A stretch of DNA of 64,000 nucleotides from Massilia phosphatilytica. GTDB lineage: Bacteria > Pseudomonadota > Gammaproteobacteria > Burkholderiales > Burkholderiaceae_D. The stretch is from contig NZ_PUIP01000020.1 of NCBI RefSeq assembly GCF_002968015.1, forward strand, positions 1-64,000. Reading direction: 5' to 3'. The translations under genes and the position numbers were made by a program. The notes beneath the pieces were generated by a model, which was not told the DNA's origin, ran no database searches, and saw only the letters and a list, made by a program, of their open reading frames with translations. This document shows, piece by piece, positions 7,711 to 16,672 of the stretch (its first letter is position 1; each line of letters begins with the position of its first letter).

Positions 7711-8223
7711 TCAGCGGCGCGACGCCTGGTCGCTGAGTTGCGCCTGCATGTGCACGAGATTGGCCTCGAAGGCCTGCATCTCCAGGCCGATCGACGTCAG
7801 GTCGAGCGCCGCCTGCTTGAGTTCGGGGAATAGCTGTTCTTCTTCCTGGCGGATATGGCTCAGGACGACATCGATGAGTTCGCGTACCAGGGACTCGGCG
7901 CGGGCTTCGTCCAGCGACATGCCTTGCAGCGTGGCCAGCAGGTCGTCGACAGCGAGGTGGTCTTCTTCGAAGCGGGCGATCAGGTTCGGGTCCACCCGGC
8001 GCACGCCGGGATAAAAGATGCCTTCCTCGAGGCGCGAGTGCATGTGGATCGCCTGGAGCAGCTGGGTTGCCGCCTGCTTCCTGACGTCGGCGCTTTGCGT
8101 GTTCCGGTAGGCGTCGGCGAGCTTGCGTACCAGGTCGTGGTCGCGCAGCAGGGCCTGGACGGGATTGTCGACGGGGAACGCGTCCTGCGTTCTCGACCGT
8201 ACGGGGTCGTCTGTCGTTGCCAT
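7711..8223 (-). CDS. Hemerythrin HHE-domain protein
   Basis: The 170-aa protein is a single four-helix HHE cation-binding domain that would hold a di-iron site able to bind O2 or NO. Visible ligand candidates are H29 (LLRDHD), H60/H62 with E66 (IHMHSRLEEGIFYP), H89 (EEDHLAVDDLL), and H123 with E127 (LSHIRQEEEQLFPEL). This is the usual H...HxxxE...H...HxxxE spacing. AGGAGAAACCC precedes the ATG. A near-perfect 20-bp palindrome (8246-8265) sits 22-42 bp upstream of the start and may control it. Related proteins act in oxidative or nitrosative stress and in iron handling; which applies here is unknown. Confidence 0.88.
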   Translation of the reverse strand: MATTDDPVRSRTQDAFPVDNPVQALLRDHDLVRKLADAYRNTQSADVRKQAATQLLQAIHMHSRLEEGIFYPGVRRVDPNLIARFEEDHLAVDDLLATLQGMSLDEARAESLVRELIDVVLSHIRQEEEQLFPELKQAALDLTSIGLEMQAFEANLVHMQAQLSDQASRR

Positions 8224-8245
8224 GGGTTTCTCCTCAACGGTTGCC

Positions 8246-8265
8246 CGGCATATTCCGATATGCCG
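8246..8265. promoter_or_regulatory. 20-bp palindrome upstream of the hemerythrin gene
   Basis: CGGCATAT-TCCG-ATATGCCG has perfect 8-bp arms and a 4-base centre. It lies immediately upstream of the hemerythrin start, where a repressor or redox-regulator site would be expected. It has no T-tract and is too close to the start for a terminator of the upstream gene. It does not match the FNR/NnrR half-site TTGAT. Confidence 0.5.
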
Positions 8266-8348
8266 TCAGAGATTCATCCTACTCCCCGGTCACCCATGCA
8301 GCATGTTAGGTAACGCACCATCGGTCGTGTCCGCAACGTGCGTTTGCC

Positions 8349-8377
8349 AAAAAAAACGCCGCCTCTGCGGGCGGCGT
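8349..8377 (-). terminator. Rho-independent terminator of the SRPBCC gene
   Basis: Read on the minus strand, the 8-bp arms ACGCCGCC / GGCGGCGT (8356-8363 with 8370-8377) are followed by a run of T residues (complement of the A-run at 8349-8356). It lies 18 bp after the stop of the SRPBCC gene and separates that gene from the hemerythrin gene. Confidence 0.85.
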
Positions 8378-8394
8378 CCGTGAACGCGTATTGC

Positions 8395-8937
8395 TCAGTG
8401 CTGCGAGATGCTGCCGCGCCATGCGCCCGTTTCCTTGCCGCGCTTCTCGAGCATGTCCTTGAACTTCTGCAGGTTGCCGCGGGCTTCCAGGCGGACTGCG
8501 CCGAGGGCGTCGCCGATCTTCTCGATCGGGCCTTCCGGCTCGTAATCCATCTGCAAGGTGATACGGGTGACGTCGTCGGACAGCTTGTGGAAGGTCACCA
8601 CGCCGCCGTTCGGCACGCCGCTGGTGCTGCGCCAGGCGATGCGCTTGTCCGGAATCTGTTCCGTGATCTCGGCATCCCATTCCTTTTCCTCGCCGGCCAC
8701 GTTGGCCTTCCAGTGCAGGTGCTTGTCGTCCAGCTGGCGGATCTCATGGACGCTGCCCATGAACTGCGGGAAGTCCTCGAACTGGGTCCACTGGTTGTAG
8801 GCGGTACGCACGGGAACGTTGACCTCGATGGTCTCGATGATCGACGAGCCCATGCCCGATTTGTTGCCTTTGAGTTTTTTGGACAGCATCATGCCGCCGA
8901 CGGCCAGCGCGGCGACCGTCACTACACGGTTCAGCAT
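8395..8937 (-). CDS. Membrane-anchored SRPBCC-family protein (polyketide cyclase/COQ10-like fold)
   Basis: The 180-aa protein starts with a short hydrophobic anchor (residues 1-20, RVVTVAALAVGGMML) followed by lysines. From about residue 32 an SRPBCC/START-like beta-grip fold follows (SSIIETIEVNVPVRTAYNQW, FPQFMGSVHEI, GEEKEWDAEITEQIPDKRIAW and a C-terminal long helix ending in KFKDMLEKRG). Members bind hydrophobic ligands; the ligand here is unknown. A very strong AAGGAGG lies 7 bp before the ATG and a T-tailed hairpin follows, so it is a monocistronic transcript. Comparable proteins are often stress-induced in betaproteobacteria (general knowledge, not shown here). Confidence 0.85.
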   Translation of the reverse strand: MLNRVVTVAALAVGGMMLSKKLKGNKSGMGSSIIETIEVNVPVRTAYNQWTQFEDFPQFMGSVHEIRQLDDKHLHWKANVAGEEKEWDAEITEQIPDKRIAWRSTSGVPNGGVVTFHKLSDDVTRITLQMDYEPEGPIEKIGDALGAVRLEARGNLQKFKDMLEKRGKETGAWRGSISQH

Positions 8938-9161
8938 TTGTTACCTCCTTATACTATGGCTTCGCTTGCGTTACACAAAACCGGCCCACGCCCGCACAAG
9001 GGGCTGGACCGCATCTGTCGTCAAAAGTACGTCAAAAGCGATCAACACGGCGCCCGCGAGCCTTGCGGAAACATTTGCGATATCGCGTGCGACTGTTGTG
9101 ATACTGTATATATCATCAGTAAAAATCCCGCCGCGGCGATGCCGAGGGCGTCCCGACGTTT

Positions 9162-9167
9162 TATAAT
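9162..9167 (+). promoter_or_regulatory. Possible -10 box immediately before uvrD
   Basis: A perfect TATAAT lies only 6 bp before the uvrD ATG, so transcription from it would begin at or next to the start codon. No matching -35 is visible at the expected distance, and no Shine-Dalgarno sequence precedes the ATG. Confidence 0.3.
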
Positions 9168-9173
9168 GCCCGC

Positions 9174-11492
9174 ATGAATCTCCTCGACAATCTGAATCCC
9201 GAACAACTGGCGGCCGTCACGCTGCCGCCCCAGAGCGCTCTCATCCTTGCGGGCGCCGGGTCCGGCAAGACGCGGGTGCTGACGACCCGCATCGCCTGGC
9301 TGATCCAGACCGGGCAGGTGTCCCCGGCCGGCATCATGGCCGTGACCTTCACGAACAAGGCCGCCAAGGAGATGCTTACACGCCTCTCGGCGATGCTGCC
9401 GGTGAACACGCGCGGCATGTGGATCGGCACGTTCCACGGCCTGTGCAACCGCTTGCTGCGCACGCACCACCGCGACGCCGCGCTGCCGCAGACGTTCCAG
9501 ATCCTCGATTCGCAAGACCAGCTGTCGATGATCAAGCGCATGTTGAAAGCGCTGAACGTGGACGACGAGAAGTACCCGGCCAAGGACCTGATGTACTTCA
9601 TCAACAACGCCAAGGACCGGGGCCAGCGCGCGGGCGACGTCGAAGCGTACGACCACGTGCAGAAGCGCATGGCCGAGCTGTACGACCTGTACGACCAGCA
9701 ATGCCAGCGCGAGGGCGTCGTCGATTTCGCCGAGCTGCTGCTGCGCGCCTACGAACTGCTGCAGCGGAATCACCCGCTGCGCCAGCATTACCAGATGCGC
9801 TTCCGCCACATCCTCGTCGACGAGTTCCAGGACACCAACGACCTGCAGTACAACCTGCTGAAGCTGCTGGCCGGCCACGGCGAGCAGCGTGGCGGCGCTC
9901 TGTTCGCCGTCGGCGACGACGACCAGAGCATCTATGCGTTCCGCGGTGCGAACGTGGGCAACATGCAGGCGTTCGAGCGCGACTTCGAGGTCAAGAATTT
10001 GATCAAGCTGGAGCAGAACTACCGCTCGCACGGCAACATCCTCGACAGCGCCAACCATCTCATCTCGAACAATGCGAAACGCCTCGGCAAGAACCTGCGC
10101 ACGGACGCGGGACTGGGCGAGCCGGTGCGCATCTACGAAGCGTCGTCCGACCTGGAAGAGGCGCAGTGGATCATCGACGAAGCGAAGAGCCTGATGGCCG
10201 AAGGCGTCAGCAAGAGCGAGATCGCGGTGCTGTACCGCTCCAACGCGCAGAGCCGCGTGATCGAACACGCGCTGTTCGCGGCCGGCCTGCCGTACACCGT
10301 GTACGGCGGCCTGCGCTACTTCCAGCGCGCCGAGGTCAAGCACGCCATCGCCTATTTGCAGTTGATGGATAACCCGCACAACGATTCCGCGTTCCTCCGT
10401 GTCGTGAATTTCCCGACGCGCGGCATCGGCGCCCGCTCCATCGAGCAGCTGCAAATGGCGGCGGAGTCGTATCGCGTGTCGCTGTACGCCGCGGTGCCCT
10501 ACATGACGGGCAAGGCCGGCACGGCGCTCGGCAACTTCGTCAAGCTGATCGAGAGCGCACGCTTCGAAACCCAGCAGCTGCCGCTGCCGGAAATGGTGCG
10601 CGTCGTGCTCGAGCGCAGTACCTTGCTCGCGCACTACGGCAACGAAAAAGAAGGCCAGGAACGCATCGAGAACTTGCAGCAGATGGTCGGTGCGGCCACC
10701 CAGTTCGTGCAGGAAGAAGGTTTCGGCACGCACGCGCCGGCCCACCTCGGCCCGCAGGCGGTCGCGGCGAGCGGCACGGCGATCGTGGACGGCGACGGCA
10801 TCGACGTGCTCGACGCGGACGCGCCGCTGGCGACCGTGATGTCGCCGCTGTCCGCCTTCCTCGCGCACGCGTCGCTGGAAGCGGGCGATGCCCAGGCGCA
10901 GGCCGGCCAGGAAGCGATCCAGCTGATGACCGTGCACTCGGCCAAGGGCCTGGAATTCGACGCCGTGTTCATCACGGGCCTGGAAGAAGGGCTGTTCCCG
11001 CACGAGAGCAGCGCGCGCGAGATGGATGGCGTCGACGAGGAACGCCGCCTGATGTACGTGGCGATCACGCGCGCGCGCCGGCGCCTGTACATGAGTTTCA
11101 CGCAGCAACGCATGCTGCACGGCCAGACGCGCTTCAACATGAAGTCGCGCTTCTTCGACGAGCTGCCGGAACACGCGCTGAAATGGCTGACGCCGCGCGT
11201 GCAGACGAACTGGTTCGCCGGCCGCAAGTCGACAACGGCATGGGACGACGCCGATTTCCGCGAAGGCGGCAGCGACAATCACATCGCCAAGCAGATCACG
11301 CAGAAGTCGAGCAATGCCAACGGCACCGGCTGGCGCATCGGCGAATCGGTCAGTCACGCGCGCTTCGGCGAGGGCGTGATCGTCAATATCGAGGGCGGCG
11401 CGGGCAGTGCGCGCGCGCAAATCAATTTTGGCGCGGCGGGGATGAAGGTGCTCGACCTGTCGGTGGCCAAGCTGGAGCGAATCGGCCGCTGA
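9174..11492 (+). CDS. uvrD: ATP-dependent DNA helicase UvrD/Rep family (helicase II)
   Basis: The 772-aa SF1A helicase unwinds DNA in the 3'-5' direction during excision and mismatch repair. Motifs in order are the Walker A AGAGSGKTRVL, GTFHGLCNRLL, DEFQDTN (motif II), GDDDQSIYAFRGA (III), QNYRS (IV), TVHSAKGLEFDAVF (V) and YVAITRARRRLYMS (VI). The C-terminal 60 residues (GWRIGESVSHARFGEGVIVNIEG) are the Tudor-like tail typical of UvrD/PcrA, which separates it from Rep. Length is slightly above the E. coli protein (720 aa). There is no clear ribosome-binding site, and TATAAT ends 6 bp before the ATG. It is convergent with the membrane protein gene that ends at 11502. Confidence 0.95.
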   Translation: MNLLDNLNPEQLAAVTLPPQSALILAGAGSGKTRVLTTRIAWLIQTGQVSPAGIMAVTFTNKAAKEMLTRLSAMLPVNTRGMWIGTFHGLCNRLLRTHHRDAALPQTFQILDSQDQLSMIKRMLKALNVDDEKYPAKDLMYFINNAKDRGQRAGDVEAYDHVQKRMAELYDLYDQQCQREGVVDFAELLLRAYELLQRNHPLRQHYQMRFRHILVDEFQDTNDLQYNLLKLLAGHGEQRGGALFAVGDDDQSIYAFRGANVGNMQAFERDFEVKNLIKLEQNYRSHGNILDSANHLISNNAKRLGKNLRTDAGLGEPVRIYEASSDLEEAQWIIDEAKSLMAEGVSKSEIAVLYRSNAQSRVIEHALFAAGLPYTVYGGLRYFQRAEVKHAIAYLQLMDNPHNDSAFLRVVNFPTRGIGARSIEQLQMAAESYRVSLYAAVPYMTGKAGTALGNFVKLIESARFETQQLPLPEMVRVVLERSTLLAHYGNEKEGQERIENLQQMVGAATQFVQEEGFGTHAPAHLGPQAVAASGTAIVDGDGIDVLDADAPLATVMSPLSAFLAHASLEAGDAQAQAGQEAIQLMTVHSAKGLEFDAVFITGLEEGLFPHESSAREMDGVDEERRLMYVAITRARRRLYMSFTQQRMLHGQTRFNMKSRFFDELPEHALKWLTPRVQTNWFAGRKSTTAWDDADFREGGSDNHIAKQITQKSSNANGTGWRIGESVSHARFGEGVIVNIEGGAGSARAQINFGAAGMKVLDLSVAKLERIGR

Positions 11493-11501
11493 AGGTGAAC
11501 G

Positions 11502-12269
11502 TCAAGCCGGCTGCGGTGCCTCGTCGGCCGGCTTGCCGAAGATGGTGCGGTACCCCGCGTACATCGCGCACTGCAGCAGCAGCATGAACAAAAAGATCAG
11601 CCACATCAGTATGACGCGGCCCAGCGCCGCGTCGCCGAACACCAGCGCGGCCACGATGCACACGCCGAAGAAGATGCCGAACCACGCCGCCAGCAGCACG
11701 AGGAACGGGCGTGCCGTACGGATGACGGCGAAAAAGCTGTAGAACGTCGCCTTGCCCGGCCCCATGTGCTTCCAGTAGGTGAGCGGGGCGGCGAAGCACA
11801 GCGTCACCAGCACGGCCACGTCGAGCAGGAACACGCCGAACAGCGCCAGCATGTGCGACGTCTGGATGTCGGGTGGCGTCTTGGCATCCGGCCGGGGCAT
11901 CATCTGCATGATCACCTCGGGCGGGATGGCCAGCCGGGTGATCACCATCATCAGCAGCGACACGCCCAGGTAGACGAGTCCGAGCTTGCACAGCGCGGCC
12001 AGCGCCGGCCGGCGGAAGCCCGTCAGCAGCACGGCCGGGGTGACCCGGTCGCCGTTCTCGATCATCAGGCAGGCCTGCATGAAGGCCATCGTGAACGACG
12101 GAATCAACACGACCGCAAGTACCGAACCCAGGATCGGCACGGCCGACAGGCCGATGCTGAACAGGATATTGGCGAAGAGGAGCGTCGTCAGGGCGGCAGG
12201 CTGTTTACGAAACAGGCCAATACCTTGTTTCAGCCACTCCCATCCGGTACGTGCGGGTAAATCGTTCAT
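11502..12269 (-). CDS. BPSS1780-family inner-membrane protein
   Basis: The 255-aa protein has about six hydrophobic segments and matches the BPSS1780 family recalled from Burkholderiales: [18 protein letters not shown] at the N terminus, [24 protein letters not shown], and [19 protein letters not shown] in the second half. No transport or catalytic motif is seen, and the family function is not established. Its ATG overlaps the thrB stop by four bases, so it is translated together with thrB. In related genomes this gene is usually found beside thrB and polA (recalled). Confidence 0.85.
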   Translation of the reverse strand: MNDLPARTGWEWLKQGIGLFRKQPAALTTLLFANILFSIGLSAVPILGSVLAVVLIPSFTMAFMQACLMIENGDRVTPAVLLTGFRRPALAALCKLGLVYLGVSLLMMVITRLAIPPEVIMQMMPRPDAKTPPDIQTSHMLALFGVFLLDVAVLVTLCFAAPLTYWKHMGPGKATFYSFFAVIRTARPFLVLLAAWFGIFFGVCIVAALVFGDAALGRVILMWLIFLFMLLLQCAMYAGYRTIFGKPADEAPQPA

Positions 12270-13225
12270 GCTGTCAGGTCGGGGGCGCCCTGGGCGATGC
12301 GCTCGCGCAGGACTCGTTCGAAGTGGGTCGGATCGTGCGGCGTCAGCATTTCGGCTTCGCGCGGACGGTGATAATCATACAGGCGCGACAGCCAGAAGCG
12401 CAGTGCCGCCGCGCGCAGCATCGGCAGCCATGCTGCCTGGTCGGCCGCCGTGAACGGACGGACGGCGTGGTACGCGCGCGTCAACGCGAGCACGCGTGCC
12501 TCGTCGAGACGGCCGCTGTCCAGGTCGATGCACCAGTCGTTGACGGTGACGGCCAGGTCGAACAGCCAGGTGTCCCAGCCGGCAAAATAAAAGTCGAAGC
12601 AGCCGGACAGGCGCTCGCCGACGAACATCACGTTGTTGCGGAACAGGTCGGCGTGGACGGGACCGCGCTCGAGTTGCGCATATGTCGTGCCGGCCGCGAA
12701 GTCGCGCTGGAATGCCAGTTCGGATTGCAGCAGGGCAGCCGTCTCCGCGTCGAGGTAAGCCAGGACCTTGGGCACCGTCTCGACCCACCAGTCCAGCCCG
12801 CGCAGATTCGGCTGCTGTAGAGGGAAGTCGCGGCCGGCCAGGTGCATCCTGGCCAGGACCGTGCCCACTTCGGCGCAATGCACCGGCTGCGGGTCCATCT
12901 GCGAACTACCGTCGAGCTTGCTGACGATGGCGGCCGGTTTGCCGTGCAATGCCACGACGAGGTCGCCCGCGTCGTTCGGCACGGGCGCGGGCACGGGGAT
13001 GCCCCGCTCGGCCAGGTGGCGCATCAGCTGCACATAGAAGGGCAGTTGTTCGAAGCTGAGGTTTTCGAAGATGGTGAGGACGTATTCGCCGCGTTCCGTC
13101 GTCAGGAAGAAGTTCGTGTTTTCGATACCGCTCGCGATGCCCTTGAGCGCGAGTGCTTTGCCAAGAGGAAATTGCTTGATCCACTGGGAGAGGTCATCCA
13201 GCGTGACCGGGGTGAAGACTGCCAT
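12266..13225 (-). CDS. thrB: Homoserine kinase, aminoglycoside-phosphotransferase fold
   Basis: The 319-aa enzyme phosphorylates homoserine in threonine synthesis. It is the APH/choline-kinase-like form used by beta- and alphaproteobacteria, not the GHMP form of E. coli. Visible are [23 protein letters not shown] (nucleotide-binding N lobe), [14 protein letters not shown] (catalytic HxDxxxxN), [11 protein letters not shown] (metal-binding Asp) and DLAVTVNDW. The length is typical. It is first in a two-gene minus-strand unit with the BPSS1780-family gene. The 63 bp up to the DUF2782 stop contains no clear terminator, so read-through from that gene is possible. Confidence 0.95.
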   Translation of the reverse strand: MAVFTPVTLDDLSQWIKQFPLGKALALKGIASGIENTNFFLTTERGEYVLTIFENLSFEQLPFYVQLMRHLAERGIPVPAPVPNDAGDLVVALHGKPAAIVSKLDGSSQMDPQPVHCAEVGTVLARMHLAGRDFPLQQPNLRGLDWWVETVPKVLAYLDAETAALLQSELAFQRDFAAGTTYAQLERGPVHADLFRNNVMFVGERLSGCFDFYFAGWDTWLFDLAVTVNDWCIDLDSGRLDEARVLALTRAYHAVRPFTAADQAAWLPMLRAAALRFWLSRLYDYHRPREAEMLTPHDPTHFERVLRERIAQGAPDLTA

Positions 13226-13288
13226 TGTGTAAGTAAGAAAAGTCGCGGTAGCGGCCGCGTTCGGGCGGCCGGTCGTGTTGACGGCTTG

Positions 13289-13732
13289 TTACTTCTTCTC
13301 GGGCTCGGGGGTAGCCGGCATGGGAGGAGGAGGCGGCGCCTCGGCCGTCGTCGGGGCGTTCGTGCCGGATTCGCTCGTGGCTTTCCGCTTGCCCGACATG
13401 TCGAACTCACCCACCTTCCACTGCGGCGCGCGGATCGAATTCGTCTGCGCGTTGCCGGGCTGGGTGTTCGGTTTCATGTAGTAATGGCTGCCACCGGGCG
13501 TGGTGACTTCGACTTCGGTGACCTGGCCGCCGTCGCGCGTTTCCTTGATCTGGGTGCCGCGCTTCGGTGGAATCGTGGTCGCGGGAACATCGCTACCCGG
13601 CTCGATACGGTCGAGCTTCGGCGGTGCCGGGCTCGGGGTCGGCTGCGCGGTTTGCTGCTGGGCCGCGGCCAATCCTGCCTGGCAAGTCAGGAACAGCGCG
13701 AGAGTGGCGAGACGGATAGGGGTACGCGGCAT
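13289..13732 (-). CDS. DUF2782-family periplasmic protein
   Basis: The 147-aa product has a signal peptide (LATLALFLTCQAGLAAAQ) and a proline-rich segment. The DUF2782 core follows: RGTQIKETRDGGQVTEVEVTT, then SHYYMKP, and a proline-rich tail ending in PEKK. The ATG at 13732 is chosen because AAAGGTGATC ends a few bases upstream; a GTG at 13741 would place that sequence too close. DUF2782 genes commonly sit divergently beside polA in Burkholderiales (recalled), and that is the arrangement here. Function unknown. Confidence 0.8.
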   Translation of the reverse strand: MPRTPIRLATLALFLTCQAGLAAAQQQTAQPTPSPAPPKLDRIEPGSDVPATTIPPKRGTQIKETRDGGQVTEVEVTTPGGSHYYMKPNTQPGNAQTNSIRAPQWKVGEFDMSGKRKATSESGTNAPTTAEAPPPPPMPATPEPEKK

Positions 13733-13850
13733 GGTGATCACCTTTATCGTTTAGTCCATTGTAACAAACCGCGCTACTTCTCTGTGAAAAGTGTGGCTTC
13801 GTCCCCATCTGGATGACATCGCCTGCCCAGCTTTTCTCCACCCCCGATTC

Positions 13851-13859
13851 TGCGATAAT
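13851..13859 (+). promoter_or_regulatory. Extended -10 element upstream of polA
   Basis: TGC followed by GATAAT (five of six -10 bases plus the TG extension) lies 48 bp upstream of the polA ATG. No good -35 is visible, which is usual for extended -10 promoters. Confidence 0.4.
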
Positions 13860-13906
13860 GGCGCACGTTTTGCCGTGCCGCCGCGGCCCACTTTTTACTC
13901 TGCCCT

Positions 13907-16672
13907 ATGGACAACACCCTGCTTCTCGTCGACGGTTCCAGCTATCTCTATCGCGCCTTCCACGCGCTGCCCGACCTGCGCAGCCCTGACGGCTACCCGA
14001 CCGGCGCGATGCACGGCATGGTCAACATGCTGCGCCGCCTGCGCGCGGACTTCCCGGCCGCGTACATCGCCTGCGTGTTCGACGCGAAGGGCAAGACGTT
14101 CCGCGACGACCTGTACCCCGAATACAAGGCGACGCGCGCATCGATGCCGGAAGACCTGGCGAAGCAGATCGAGCCGATCCACGAAGTGGTGCGCCACATG
14201 GGCTGGCCGATCCTGATGGTGGAGGGCGTCGAAGCGGACGACGTCATCGGCACGCTCGCGGCGCAGGCGACGGCGCGCGGCTTGAGCACCGTCGTGTCGA
14301 CGGGCGACAAGGACCTCGCCCAGCTCGTCAACGACAAGGTCATGCTGATCAACACGATGAGCAATGAAAAGCTCGACGAGGCGGGCGTGCTGGCGAAGTT
14401 CGGCGTGCCGCCGAACCGCATCATCGACTACCTGACCCTGATCGGCGACACCGTCGACAACGTCCCCGGCGTCACCAAGTGCGGCCCGAAGACGGCCGTC
14501 AAATGGCTGGCACTGCATGGCTCGCTGGACGGCGTCATCGAGAACGCGGCGTCGATCACGGGCGCCGTCGGCGAGAACCTGCGCGCCGCGCTGGACTGGC
14601 TGCCGAAGGGCCGCGAACTGATCACCGTGAAGACGGACTGCGACCTCGTGGGCCACGTCGTGTCGATCGAAGAGACGCTCATCGGCCGTCCCGAGGACAA
14701 GGACGCGCTGCGCGACTTTTTCCAGCGCTACGGCTTCAAGACGATGCTGCGCGAGATCGGCCCCGGCAATGCAGGCAAGTATGGCGCGCCCGGCGCGGCC
14801 GCACTGAATTCGCCGGAAGGCGCAAGTGGCAGCCAACCCGGTACGCAACCGGGCATGCCGATCATCAAGGGCGAGTACGAGACCGTCACCACCCAGGAGC
14901 AATTCGAGCGCTGGCTGGCGCTGATCGACAAGGCCGAACTCACGTCGGTCGATACGGAAACGACGTCGCTCGATCCGATGACGGCCGAGATGGTCGGCAT
15001 CTCGCTGTCGGTGGAGGCGGGCAAGGGCGCCTACATCCCGCTCGCGCACCGTTATGCCGGCGTGCCGGAACAGCTGAACCGCGAGGAAGTCCTGGAGCGC
15101 ATGAAGCCGTGGCTGGAAAACCCGGACAAGCCCAAGCTGGGCCAGAACCTCAAATACGACAGCCACATCTTCGAAAACCACGGCGTCAAATTGCGCGGCA
15201 TCGTGCACGACACCTTGCTGCAGTCGTACGTGTTCGAATCGCACAAGCCGCACGACATGGACACGATGGCGCTGCGCCACCTGGGCTATACGACCATCCC
15301 GTTCGTCGACGTGTGCGGCAAGGGCGCGAGCCAGATCTGCTTCGACCAGGTGGAACTGGGCCGCGCGACCGAGTACGCGGCCGAGGATTCCGACATCACC
15401 TTGCGCCTGCACCAGGCGATGATCGGCCATGTGGAAAGCGACGAAGGCCTGAACCGCATCTATCGCACGATCGAGCTGCCGACGTCCGTCGTGCTGCAGA
15501 AGATCGAGCGCAACGGCGTGCTGATCGACGCGGACAAGCTGGCGGCGCAGTCGAACGAACTGGCGACGCGCATCATGGAACTGGAGCAGCAGGCCTACGA
15601 ACTGGCCGGCGGCCCGTTCAACCTCGGGTCGCCCAAGCAGATCGGCGAGATCTTCTTCGGCAAGCTGCAGCTCCCCGTCATCAAGAAGACGGCGACCGGC
15701 GCGCCGTCCACGGATGAGGAAGTGCTGCAGAAGCTGGCGGAAGACTATCCGCTGCCGAAGATCCTGCTGGAGCACCGCGGACTCGCCAAGCTGAAGTCGA
15801 CGTACACCGATAAACTGCCGAAGATGGTCAACCCGAAGACGGGCCGCGTGCACACGAACTATGCGCAGGCCGTCGCGATCACGGGCCGCCTCGCGTCGAA
15901 CGATCCGAACCTGCAGAACATCCCCGTGCGCACGAGCGAAGGCCGGCGCATCCGCGAAGCGTTCGTTGCACCGGCGGGCAGCGTGATCGTGTCGGCCGAC
16001 TATTCGCAGATCGAATTGCGCATCATGGCCCACATCTCGGAAGACGAGGCGATGCTGCGCGCGTTCGCGGCCGGCGAGGACATCCACCGCGCCACCGCCG
16101 CCGAGATCTTCGGCCTGCCGCCGGAGGAAGTGCAGAGCGAGCAGCGGCGCTACGCGAAGGTCATCAACTTCGGCCTCATTTATGGCATGAGCGCCTTCGG
16201 CCTCGCGCAGAACCTGGGCATCGAACGGGGCGCGGCCAGCAACTACATCGAGCGCTACTTCCAGCGCTTCGCGGGCGTCAAGCGCTACATGGATGAGACC
16301 CGTCTGCTCGCGAAGGAGCGGGGCTATGTCGAGACGGTGTTCGGCCGCCGCCTCTGGCTCCCGGAGATCAATTCGCCGAACGGCCCGCGCCGCGCCGGCG
16401 CCGAACGCGCCGCGATCAACGCGCCGATGCAGGGCACGGCCGCGGACCTGATCAAGCTCGCGATGATCGCCGTGCAGGACTGGATCGAGAAGGATGCCTT
16501 GCGCACCCGCATGGTGATGCAGGTGCACGACGAACTGGTGCTGGAAGTGCCGCAGGAAGAGCTCGACCTCGTCAAGCAGAAGCTGCCGGAACTGATGGGC
16601 GGCGTGGCCACGCTGAAGGTGCCGCTGGTGGCCGAGACGGGTGTCGGGACGAACTGGGAGGAGGCTCACTGA
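13907..16672 (+). CDS. polA: DNA polymerase I
   Basis: The 921-aa enzyme fills gaps and removes RNA primers during replication and repair. The N-terminal 5'-3' exonuclease spans about residues 1-290 (LLVDGSSYLYRAFHA, GVEADDVIGTLA, STGDKDLAQLV). The proofreading domain spans about 320-510 and keeps its acidic residues (DTETTSLDP, NLKYDSHIF, YAAEDSDITLRLH), so 3'-5' exonuclease activity is expected. The polymerase domain carries motif A (DYSQIELRIMAHI), motif B (RRYAKVINFGLIYGMSAFGL) and motif C (MQVHDELVLEVP). Length is typical. The last seven bases overlap the end of the convergent alpha/beta hydrolase gene. Confidence 0.98.
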   Translation: MDNTLLLVDGSSYLYRAFHALPDLRSPDGYPTGAMHGMVNMLRRLRADFPAAYIACVFDAKGKTFRDDLYPEYKATRASMPEDLAKQIEPIHEVVRHMGWPILMVEGVEADDVIGTLAAQATARGLSTVVSTGDKDLAQLVNDKVMLINTMSNEKLDEAGVLAKFGVPPNRIIDYLTLIGDTVDNVPGVTKCGPKTAVKWLALHGSLDGVIENAASITGAVGENLRAALDWLPKGRELITVKTDCDLVGHVVSIEETLIGRPEDKDALRDFFQRYGFKTMLREIGPGNAGKYGAPGAAALNSPEGASGSQPGTQPGMPIIKGEYETVTTQEQFERWLALIDKAELTSVDTETTSLDPMTAEMVGISLSVEAGKGAYIPLAHRYAGVPEQLNREEVLERMKPWLENPDKPKLGQNLKYDSHIFENHGVKLRGIVHDTLLQSYVFESHKPHDMDTMALRHLGYTTIPFVDVCGKGASQICFDQVELGRATEYAAEDSDITLRLHQAMIGHVESDEGLNRIYRTIELPTSVVLQKIERNGVLIDADKLAAQSNELATRIMELEQQAYELAGGPFNLGSPKQIGEIFFGKLQLPVIKKTATGAPSTDEEVLQKLAEDYPLPKILLEHRGLAKLKSTYTDKLPKMVNPKTGRVHTNYAQAVAITGRLASNDPNLQNIPVRTSEGRRIREAFVAPAGSVIVSADYSQIELRIMAHISEDEAMLRAFAAGEDIHRATAAEIFGLPPEEVQSEQRRYAKVINFGLIYGMSAFGLAQNLGIERGAASNYIERYFQRFAGVKRYMDETRLLAKERGYVETVFGRRLWLPEINSPNGPRRAGAERAAINAPMQGTAADLIKLAMIAVQDWIEKDALRTRMVMQVHDELVLEVPQEELDLVKQKLPELMGGVATLKVPLVAETGVGTNWEEAH

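Noticed and set aside
9078-9085. Further CGATATCG copies at 9078-9085, 5491-5498, 34970-34977 and 47567-47574.
   Set aside because: They lack the second half-site at the 10-base spacing and the A/T-rich core, and three of the four are inside coding sequence. They are treated as chance occurrences of an 8-mer.
9042-11420. A 792-codon minus-strand open frame.
   Set aside because: It mirrors uvrD, which has all helicase motifs on the plus strand.
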